A stretch of 12,194 bases of DNA, from positions 1 through 12,194 of the forward strand of contig JAUVXQ010000030.1 in the NCBI GenBank assembly GCA_030603505.1, written 5' to 3'. Shown here one piece after another: positions 6,065-12,194 of this stretch. Below the pieces are notes generated by a model. It ran no database searches. It saw nothing but the letters and a program-made list of their open reading frames with translations, and was not told where the DNA came from. The first letter of the stretch is position 1, and each line of letters opens with the position of its first letter. Made by a program: the position numbers and the translations under genes. Source of the DNA: Candidatus Heimdallarchaeota archaeon. GTDB taxonomy: Archaea; Asgardarchaeota; Heimdallarchaeia; Heimdallarchaeales; Heimdallarchaeaceae.

Positions 6065-6315
6065 AATTTAAAAACGTAAAGAATTCTTGATTCTTAAGGA
6101 AACTACACGGAGAATAATATAATGATTGGTGAATGTGTTCTTCCCATTTGAAGCTCTACCTTTGAAATTTAGTGGTTTCCAGATTTTATTCTTAAGAAAA
6201 TCTATTTTAAGGATTGGAAGTAAAGCTTTTAATTTAGCGTTTTGGCTCTACAATTCAAAGCGTTGTATGGAATTATCAGCGAACTATAGACAAAAGGAGA
6301 AACAAGGAGATTATC
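6065..6315 (+). other. Intergenic spacer before the LeuRS gene, no convincing gene
   Basis: This 251-bp AT-rich spacer contains only a short TTG-started frame (from 6126) that runs into the LeuRS gene in another frame, has no recognisable domain and is best ignored. A TTTAAAAA stretch at its left end could be a promoter element for a long leader, but it is not distinctive. No tRNA cloverleaf or T-loop was found by eye. The last 25 bases carry the LeuRS ribosome binding sites. Confidence 0.5.
6294..6309 (+). promoter_or_regulatory. Tandem Shine-Dalgarno motifs before LeuRS
   Basis: AAAGGAGA (from 6293) and AAGGAG (6304-6309) occur ten bases apart. The second has six bases between GGAG and the ATG at 6316, ideal spacing, so it decides the start. 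The first may be a standby site or chance. Confidence 0.7.
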
Positions 6316-9249
6316 ATGACGATTTTTCTCGAAGTGATACGTGAGATCGAAAAGAAATGGCAAAAGAAATGGCAAGAAGATAATGTTTTCGTAGGTGTTA
6401 TTGATAAGAACAAACCAAAATGGTTTCTAACAGTGTCTTACCCTTATGCTACTGCACCTCTTCACATAGGTCATAGTAGAACTTATGGTTTAGGCGATAT
6501 ATTTGCCAGATATAAAAGACAACAAGGATACAATGTTTTGTGGCCAATGGGTTTTCATATAACTGGTACACCAGTTCTCGCTGTATCCTGGAAAATTCGG
6601 AATAACGATGAAGATGAATGGAAAAAATATCGTGAATACATTTCAATATATGAAAAGGATACAAAAAGAATTGAGGAAGTAATCTCTTCTTTTACAAAAC
6701 CAGAAAATGTTGCTAGTTATTTTGCAAAGAAAATAATTCAAGATTTTCTAAAAATGGGATATTCACTTGATACTACTAGACAATTCACTACAGGAGATTC
6801 AGAATACAACAAATTCATTGAATGGCAATACATCAAGCTAAACAATAAAAACCTGATTACTAAAGGAAATCACCCTATTTTATGGTGCATAAACGATAAA
6901 AACGCTGTTGGTGAAGATGACATTCAAGCAGGAGATGAGCTTAAAGTTGAAGTTACTGAGTTTGTTGGTATTAAATTCATTCTTGAAAATAACTCCTTTT
7001 TAGTTGCAGCTACACTTCGACCCGAAACAATATTCGGAGCAACCAATGTTTGGATACATCCTGATGGTTTCTATTGTGAAATCTCCATCGATGATGAAAC
7101 ATGGATAATTTCTAAAGAAGCAACTATGAAGCTAATGGAACAGGATCATAAAATCACCATAATTAGAGAGCTGAAGGGTGAAGAAATCTTAGACAAGATT
7201 GTTGAAGTTCCAATAACAAAAAGTAAAATTCCTGTTTACCCAGCTAATTTTATTGATACTGATCATGCTACTGGTATCGTTTATAGTGTTCCTGGGCATG
7301 CTCCTTATGATTATGCTGCTTTAGTTGATTTGCAGAAAGATGAAAAAACAATTGAAAAATATGCTTTAAATTCTGAAAAGCTGAAACAAATAAATCCTAT
7401 ATCCATGATTAAAGTAAAAGATTATGGTGATTTTCCAGCAGTAGAGATATGTCAGAAATTGAGTGTTAAATCGCAAGAAGATACTGGAAAATTAGAAAAG
7501 GCTACTCAAACGATTTACAAGGATGAATATTACTCTGGGATTATGAAGGATAATACAGGAGACTTCGAAGGATTAAAAATTGAAGAGGCAAAAGATAGAA
7601 TCGCAGATGTTCTATTTGATATTAATTTAGCAGCACCTATTTATGAGACATCTGCTAAAGCTTCTTGTAGATGTGGTGGTCAAATTATTGTAGCAATTAT
7701 TCAGAACCAATATTTCCTAAATTATGGAGATGCTGAATGGAATAAAAAAGCATTCGAAGCATTAAATAAAATGACAATCATTCCAGAAAAATATAGACAA
7801 AGTTTTGAAAATACTTTCAATTGGTTAGATAAAAGACCTTGTGTGAGAAGAAGAGGACTAGGAACAGAATTTCCATTAACAAAAGGAGAAGGATGGATAA
7901 TTGAGTCACTGAGTGATTCAGTGATTTATATGGCATATTACACAATTGTTAAACACATAAAAAAGAACAATATAAAAGCTAATCAACTGAAACCTATGCT
8001 GTTTGATTATATCCTTCTAGATGAAGGTGACATTAAGAAAGTAAGTAAGAACACAGAATTATCCGAACATGTTATTAAACAAATGAAAGAAGAATTTGAG
8101 TATTGGTATCCTAATGATCTTAGACATACTGCTATTCATCATATCTCTAATCATTTATCATTCGCAATCTTTCATCATGTAGCGATATTCCCTGAAAAAT
8201 ACTGGTTACCTGCTTTCTCATTAAACGATATGCTAAGTCGCTTCGGAGAAGCGATGAGTAAGAGTAAAGGAAATGTTATTCCCATAGCCCTTGTTCCTGA
8301 GAAATACAGTGTTGACCTAACAAGATTACATTTAGCATCTGTTGCAACACCAGAGACTGTGTTAGAATGGAAAGATACAGAAGTAAATTATGCCAAACAG
8401 AGGTTGAGGAAATTCTGGGAATATTCTTTAAGTGTGATAGATATCGCTGGAAAGAAAAACATTGCCTACTCATTCCCATCAAAAATATTGCATTCTTCTG
8501 TAAAAACCAACCTAAAAAGTGCTCTAGAAGCAATTGAGAAGTTCAATGCAAGAGACTATATTTTAGATGGATTCTATGCTAATATAAGAGCGATTGATGA
8601 ATATTATAAAATAGCAGAACATCTACCAAAAACTGAGAAAAACGCTGTTTTAAGAGACATTATTGAGAAGATAGTCATTATTATGGCACCAGCAATTCCG
8701 CATATCTGTGAAGAATTGAATGAGAGAATGGGGTTTACAGACTATGTTTCGTTGAAACAAATTCCAGATATTGTTATTACTAATGAAGATTTACTCTACG
8801 CACTGCAATCTAAATATATGACTGATTTAATGGAAGATATTGAACAGATAGTCAAATTAGTTAAAACTAAGCCAAAGAAAATTCATATCTACATCAATGC
8901 AGAGTGGAAGAATGTATTATATGAATTAGCAAAAACAATATTTGAGGAAGAAGCAGTGCAGATAGGTAAAGTAATGTCAGCAGTTAAAGATAACAATGAA
9001 CTAAGTAAGTACATTAAGGAAATTGCAAATGAAGCAAAATTAATGCTGAAGGATCCAACAATATTTCGAATCAAAATACTATCTGCCAAAAACCAAAAAA
9101 ATGCAATAGAAGGATATAAAGAATTCATAAGTGATAAATACAACAATGCTGAAATCCTAATTCATATGGCTGACGAAAAAGAGATTTATGATCCACAAAA
9201 GAAAGCCCAAAAGGCTAGACCAATGAAACCAGCATTACTTCTGGAATAG
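6316..9249 (+). CDS. leuS: Leucyl-tRNA synthetase, archaeal/eukaryotic type
   Basis: Class I synthetase of 977 residues, normal length for the archaeal form, which charges tRNA-Leu with leucine and edits mistakes. Order: N-terminal catalytic part with PLHIGH at 48-53; CP1 editing domain with the Thr-rich TLRPETIFG (T233-) and VPGHAPYD ending in the conserved editing Asp D332; Cys-containing ASCRCGG (C451, C453); CVRRRGLGTEFP (509-) and ESLSDSVIYMAYYTI; then the second half of the Rossmann core; the anticodon-binding helical domain; and the C-terminal tail DPQKKAQKARPMKPALLLE, which matches the tail that archaeal LeuRS uses to recognise the long variable arm of tRNA-Leu. Two oddities: the KMSKS loop reads AMSKS (646-650), and the usual SGKDL near the active site reads TAIHH (605-609). 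Otherwise complete, so either an active enzyme or a divergent paralogue. The start is fixed by a strong ribosome binding site. Confidence 0.96.
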   Translation: MTIFLEVIREIEKKWQKKWQEDNVFVGVIDKNKPKWFLTVSYPYATAPLHIGHSRTYGLGDIFARYKRQQGYNVLWPMGFHITGTPVLAVSWKIRNNDEDEWKKYREYISIYEKDTKRIEEVISSFTKPENVASYFAKKIIQDFLKMGYSLDTTRQFTTGDSEYNKFIEWQYIKLNNKNLITKGNHPILWCINDKNAVGEDDIQAGDELKVEVTEFVGIKFILENNSFLVAATLRPETIFGATNVWIHPDGFYCEISIDDETWIISKEATMKLMEQDHKITIIRELKGEEILDKIVEVPITKSKIPVYPANFIDTDHATGIVYSVPGHAPYDYAALVDLQKDEKTIEKYALNSEKLKQINPISMIKVKDYGDFPAVEICQKLSVKSQEDTGKLEKATQTIYKDEYYSGIMKDNTGDFEGLKIEEAKDRIADVLFDINLAAPIYETSAKASCRCGGQIIVAIIQNQYFLNYGDAEWNKKAFEALNKMTIIPEKYRQSFENTFNWLDKRPCVRRRGLGTEFPLTKGEGWIIESLSDSVIYMAYYTIVKHIKKNNIKANQLKPMLFDYILLDEGDIKKVSKNTELSEHVIKQMKEEFEYWYPNDLRHTAIHHISNHLSFAIFHHVAIFPEKYWLPAFSLNDMLSRFGEAMSKSKGNVIPIALVPEKYSVDLTRLHLASVATPETVLEWKDTEVNYAKQRLRKFWEYSLSVIDIAGKKNIAYSFPSKILHSSVKTNLKSALEAIEKFNARDYILDGFYANIRAIDEYYKIAEHLPKTEKNAVLRDIIEKIVIIMAPAIPHICEELNERMGFTDYVSLKQIPDIVITNEDLLYALQSKYMTDLMEDIEQIVKLVKTKPKKIHIYINAEWKNVLYELAKTIFEEEAVQIGKVMSAVKDNNELSKYIKEIANEAKLMLKDPTIFRIKILSAKNQKNAIEGYKEFISDKYNNAEILIHMADEKEIYDPQKKAQKARPMKPALLLE

Positions 9250-9281
9250 TGCAATTAAGGACTAATTAATTTAAAATATAA

Positions 9282-9298
9282 TTTATCTTTCTTTTTTC
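9282..9298 (+). terminator. T-rich termination region after LeuRS
   Basis: TTTATCTTTCTTTTTTC, 33 bases past the LeuRS stop, has several T runs. Archaeal RNA polymerase terminates at T tracts without needing a hairpin. Assigned from composition only. Confidence 0.45.
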
Positions 9299-9350
9299 AT
9301 TTATTACGAAAACACTATTCTCCAAGCGTATAATATTGAAACATGAATAA

Positions 9351-9360
9351 TTTTATATAG
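9351..9360 (+). promoter_or_regulatory. TATA box upstream of the DhaL gene (distal)
   Basis: TTTTATATAG, identical to the shared TATA element at 3301-3310. A start about 25 nt downstream (near 9381) would give a leader of about 120 nt that carries the repeats at 9392-9423. A second, nearer candidate is TATTAAATA at 9440-9448, which would give a leader of about 34 nt. Which one is used cannot be told from sequence. Confidence 0.45.
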
Positions 9361-9391
9361 ACTTTGTAACCATCTTTGATAGAAGCACTTT

Positions 9392-9423
9392 CATGAAGAG
9401 TACATGAAGTCATATTATATGAC
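9392..9423 (+). promoter_or_regulatory. Direct repeat plus 15-bp palindrome, candidate operator of the DhaL gene
   Basis: CATGAAG occurs at 9392-9398 and again at 9403-9409, 11 bp apart, about one helical turn. The second copy ends on the first base of GTCATATTATATGAC (9409-9423), a perfect 7-bp inverted repeat around one central base. The cluster lies between the distal and proximal TATA candidates, where a DNA-binding repressor or activator would be effective. Confidence 0.4.
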
Positions 9424-9493
9424 GGGAAAAGCACGTAAGTATTAAATAAGGCATCATGTATATTAGAAGCGAAAGTATCAAACCCACAAGATG

Positions 9494-9498
9494 GGTGA
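9494..9498 (+). promoter_or_regulatory. Ribosome binding site that decides the DhaL start
   Basis: GGTGA is complementary to the TCACC of the archaeal 16S 3' end and lies five bases before the ATG at 9504. It favours 9504 over the upstream ATG at 9456. Confidence 0.5.
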
Positions 9499-9503
9499 AA
9501 ATT

Positions 9504-10181
9504 ATGATGTTGAACAGTTCAAAATTAGACGGAATGACACTGAAAAAAATGGTCATATCTGCTACAAAAAATCTAGAACATACAAAAGAAGAATTAAACG
9601 CTATAAATGTCTTCCCTATACCAGACGGTGACACAGGTGTTAATATGTTTTTGACTATGCGTACTGTTGTGGAACAATTTAACGATGTTGAGCCCAGTTC
9701 CGTTCGTGAAGCTGCAGAATTATTGACAAAGGGGAGTTTCATGGGAGCTAAAGGTAATTCTGGAGTCATTATCTCCCAATTTTTCCAAGGTTTTTGCGCT
9801 GAAATCGAAGAGTATGATGAAGTTTCAGTTAAAGAATTTGCTAAAGCTCTTCAAACTGGCTCTGAATGGGCTTACGAAGCTGTTTTGAATCCTGCTGAAG
9901 GTACGATTTTAACAGTTATCAAAGATACAGCTAATAAGGCTCGAGAAATCGTTGATGAGAACGGAGGTTGGTCAGAAATGATAATAGAATCATATAAAGA
10001 GGCTGTTTCTTCGTTAGAAAATACTCCTAATCTATTGCCTGTTTTAAAAGAGGCTGGAGTAGTTGATGCAGGAGCTATGGGTTTTGTTAATGTCTGGTTA
10101 GGTTGGTGTTTCCAGCTTATGGACAGTTTAGGTATAAAAATTACTCATATTGAAGAAGAGTTTGCTAAAATGCAAAAATAA
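9504..10181 (+). CDS. Stand-alone DhaL (DAK2) domain protein, related to fatty acid kinase FakA
   Basis: A 225-residue protein covering just the DhaL ATP-binding domain. Near its start it reads KLDGMTLKKM, then INVFPIPDGDTGVNM (34-48) whose D41 and D43 bind Mg-ATP, the glycine-rich MGAKGNSGVIISQ (80-92), NPAEGTILTV, and LLPVLKEAGVVDAGAMG (177-193). The sequence is closer to bacterial FakA, which phosphorylates fatty acids bound to FakB (DegV fold), than to DhaL of dihydroxyacetone kinase. Bacterial FakA is about 550 residues with further C-terminal domains; these are absent here and the frame ends cleanly at TAA. No DegV/FakB or DhaK gene is in the window. Start: ATG at 9456 would add 16 residues unlike the family, whereas 9504 (or 9507) matches the usual FakA N-terminus and has a Shine-Dalgarno motif. 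Kinase fold is sure; substrate is inferred and open. Confidence 0.85.
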   Translation: MMLNSSKLDGMTLKKMVISATKNLEHTKEELNAINVFPIPDGDTGVNMFLTMRTVVEQFNDVEPSSVREAAELLTKGSFMGAKGNSGVIISQFFQGFCAEIEEYDEVSVKEFAKALQTGSEWAYEAVLNPAEGTILTVIKDTANKAREIVDENGGWSEMIIESYKEAVSSLENTPNLLPVLKEAGVVDAGAMGFVNVWLGWCFQLMDSLGIKITHIEEEFAKMQK

Positions 10182-10259
10182 CCTCTCTCTTTTCCTTTTA
10201 CTTATTATACTCTGTTTTCTAACAATTTTTAAAATAAAAAAAATAAAAATGGTGAAAGG
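10182..10259. terminator. Convergent terminator region between DhaL and ThrRS genes
   Basis: This 78-bp spacer lies between two convergent stop codons. T-rich TTTTCCTTTTA starts about 8 bases after the DhaL stop on the plus strand. On the minus strand the 10230-10249 A-rich block is read as a T-rich tract shortly after the ThrRS stop. Each fits archaeal T-tract termination. Confidence 0.45.
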
Positions 10260-12146
10260 TTATTGATAATTTTCAATTTCCTTTAATATTTTATTGATAA
10301 AGTCTGGAATGTTTACTCCAAATTCTACTTTATTTCCCCTGGATCTTACTGCTATTGTCTTAGATTCAAGTTCTTTATCACCAACATTTAGTATATATGG
10401 GATTTTGTTTAAAGTAGCTTGCCGGATTTTATATTCCATTCTTTCACCACTCGTATCTGCTTCAGCGCGAATTTCTGCTTTACTGAATTCTTCAACTACT
10501 TTTTTAGCGTAATTTACATGATTGTCAGTAATTGGAATAACTACTACTTGTATAGGACTCAACCAAACAGGCATTTTTCCCTCATAGTGTTCGACCAGTA
10601 TTGCTAAGAACCTCTCTGTTGCACCAAAGATTACATGATGAATAATATAAGGTACATGCTTTTGATTGTCTTCTCCTAAATAATTAATGTTAAATCTTTC
10701 AGGTAAGTTGAAATCAACTTGAATAGTTGATAATTGCCATTTTCGACCTATTGCATCTTTGACATCTACATCAATTTTAGGACCATAAAAAGCTCCTTCA
10801 CCCTTCTTAATTTTAAAAGGGATATTAACACGATCCATGGCATTTATCAACGCATTGGTTGCATGTTCCCAACCTTCTTCTGTTCCAATAGCTTTTGCAG
10901 GTTTAGTACTTATGAAATATTCCCATTTTTCAAACCCAAAAGTCTTGTAGAAATGTTCAACCATATTTATTACGTTAACAATTTCATCTTCTAATTGGGA
11001 AGGTAGCATGAATATATGTGCATCATCTTGAGTAAAGCTACGTATTCTAAATAGACCATGCAAAACTCCAGATAATTCATATCGATAAACAGTTCCCATT
11101 TCTCCAATACGTACAGGTAATTCTTTGTATGAATAAGCACGTCTGTTGTAAATCATCATGTGTCCTGGACAGTTCATTGGTTTTACATACCAAAGTTCTC
11201 CTCGTAAATCTACAGGAAACATATTTTCGATGAAATATTCAGTATGACCGCTTGTTTGCCATACTATTTCTTTGAATATGTGAGGTGTTTGTACTATACC
11301 ATATCCAGCTTTCTTGTGTTCTTTTTCCCAAAAGTTTCTCATAGTTTCTAGAATAGTTCGACCTTTGGGAAAGATTAAAGGCATTCCAGGACCCCACTCG
11401 TCTGCAGTGTCGAAAAGATCAAGTTGTGGGCCAAGAATTCGATGGTCGCGTTTTTTAGCTTCCTCAAGCATCCTAAGATGCTTCTTAAGATTCTTTTCTG
11501 TTGGAAAAGCAACCCCATAAATTCGTTGAAGTGACTCGCGTTTAGCATCACCTCTCCAAAAAGCTGAAGAAACAGTCAGAAGCTTAACGGCTATAATTCT
11601 ATTAGTTGAAGGAACATGAGGACCCCTGCATAAATCCTTGAATTTTCCATTATCATGGGAGTAGAAAAAGACTTTATTACTATCTTCTATTTCTTCGAGG
11701 ATTTCTACCTTGAACTTGTTATCTTCTTTTATTTTGTAGTATTCTATCGCTTCTTTGATTGTAAGTTCCTCTCTAACGAAAAGAGTGTCAGCCTTGATGA
11801 TTTCTTCCATTTTGGCTTCTATTTTCTCTAAGTCCTCTTGAGAAAAAGGTGTTTCAACAGCAAAATCGTAATAGAATCCTTCATCGACAGCTGGACCAAT
11901 AGTTGGATGAGCACCAGGAAACAACGCTACAACTGCACTTGCCATAATATGTGCAGCACTATGATTCAGTATGTGAAAAGCATCATCGGATTTTGGTGTA
12001 ATAATCTCAAGTTCACAATTTTTTTCTAAATTATAAGTTAAATCAACAAAGTCGCCATCTACTTTGCCTGCTAAGGCAGCTTTTGCTAAATCTGGTCCTA
12101 TCTTTTCAGCAACTTCTAGGACAGTTTGTCCTTGTTCAATTTCCAT
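10260..12146 (-). CDS. thrS: Threonyl-tRNA synthetase, bacterial/eukaryotic type with N2 editing domain
   Basis: Class II synthetase, 628 residues from the first ATG in view. Layout: TGS domain (about 1-52); N2 editing domain with HSAAH (62-66) and CRGPH (173-177), which hydrolyses Ser-tRNA-Thr; catalytic core with motif 2 YRYELSG (354-360), R355, and motif 3 ATERF (509-513), R512; and zinc ligands C326 (MNCPGH), H377 (DDAHIF) and H503 for threonine discrimination; then the anticodon-binding domain (about 530-628). It aligns closely with E. coli ThrRS throughout. It therefore lacks the DTD-like editing domain typical of many archaeal ThrRS, suggesting bacterial ancestry. Start is uncertain: the frame stays open to the window edge (12194), and the 16 codons upstream include LTVDNSK, which looks like the first TGS strand, though no ATG/GTG/TTG lies there. 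A TATA-like element (TTTATTATA, minus strand, near 12180) would instead support the ATG. Confidence 0.96.
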   Translation of the reverse strand: MEIEQGQTVLEVAEKIGPDLAKAALAGKVDGDFVDLTYNLEKNCELEIITPKSDDAFHILNHSAAHIMASAVVALFPGAHPTIGPAVDEGFYYDFAVETPFSQEDLEKIEAKMEEIIKADTLFVREELTIKEAIEYYKIKEDNKFKVEILEEIEDSNKVFFYSHDNGKFKDLCRGPHVPSTNRIIAVKLLTVSSAFWRGDAKRESLQRIYGVAFPTEKNLKKHLRMLEEAKKRDHRILGPQLDLFDTADEWGPGMPLIFPKGRTILETMRNFWEKEHKKAGYGIVQTPHIFKEIVWQTSGHTEYFIENMFPVDLRGELWYVKPMNCPGHMMIYNRRAYSYKELPVRIGEMGTVYRYELSGVLHGLFRIRSFTQDDAHIFMLPSQLEDEIVNVINMVEHFYKTFGFEKWEYFISTKPAKAIGTEEGWEHATNALINAMDRVNIPFKIKKGEGAFYGPKIDVDVKDAIGRKWQLSTIQVDFNLPERFNINYLGEDNQKHVPYIIHHVIFGATERFLAILVEHYEGKMPVWLSPIQVVVIPITDNHVNYAKKVVEEFSKAEIRAEADTSGERMEYKIRQATLNKIPYILNVGDKELESKTIAVRSRGNKVEFGVNIPDFINKILKEIENYQ

Positions 12147-12194
12147 TTTACTATTGTCAACAGTTAACCCAGTTATAATAAATAAAGATTTTTG

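Noticed and set aside
6065..6315. Possible tRNA or small RNA in the spacer before LeuRS
   Set aside because: No T-loop motif, acceptor pairing or C/D-box pair could be found by eye.
6126..6344. Short 72-codon open frame on the plus strand before LeuRS
   Set aside because: TTG start, no ribosome binding site, no recognisable domain, and it ends inside LeuRS in another frame; the LeuRS start is better supported.
1..12194. CRISPR array, insertion sequence or phage attachment site
   Set aside because: No regularly spaced repeats, transposase or integrase frame, or flanking terminal repeats were seen.

Overview
The window is an AT-rich piece of an archaeal chromosome, most likely from an Asgard archaeon. 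The reasons are an archaeal-type leucyl-tRNA synthetase with the archaeal C-terminal tail, an Mrp/NBP35-type ATPase, TTTATATA-like TATA boxes placed for leaderless transcription, and a 7-TM protein ending in a roadblock/longin-like domain of the kind common in Asgard archaea. The Asgard assignment is an inference from family distributions and was not tested. Bacterial-looking genes (full-length ThrRS, a FakA-like DhaL domain) sit among the archaeal ones.

Left part (1-3277), all on the minus strand: the N-terminal part of an ABC-2-type ABC transporter ATPase cut by the window edge; an SH3-like plus SprT-like zinc metalloprotease; a two-gene unit coding for a 2-TM protein and a minimal YEATS-domain protein, joined by an ATGA start/stop overlap; and an APH/choline-kinase-fold small-molecule kinase. 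The YEATS/2-TM pair is the least ordinary part: the YEATS domain keeps the residues that form the acyl-lysine pocket of eukaryotic readers, but it is coupled to a membrane protein and not to a chromatin enzyme.

Middle (3278-6315): one TATA box lies between the divergent kinase gene and an O6-alkylguanine-DNA alkyltransferase gene, at leaderless distance from both starts. Convergent with the latter is an Mrp/NBP35-like Fe-S carrier ATPase. Divergent from that is a 7-TM/roadblock-longin fusion, a possible membrane receptor linked to small-GTPase control. A 251-bp spacer without a convincing gene follows.

Right part (6316-12194): leucyl-tRNA synthetase (977 aa, preceded by two Shine-Dalgarno motifs), with odd substitutions near its catalytic loop; a 254-bp spacer with TATA boxes, direct repeats and a 15-bp palindrome; a stand-alone DhaL domain related to fatty acid kinase FakA; and, convergent with it, a bacterial-type threonyl-tRNA synthetase whose true start may lie beyond the right edge.

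Apart from the YEATS/2-TM pair there is no obvious multi-gene operon. Most of the window is housekeeping (translation, Fe-S assembly, DNA repair), with a small accessory or signalling patch on the left and a signalling membrane protein in the middle.
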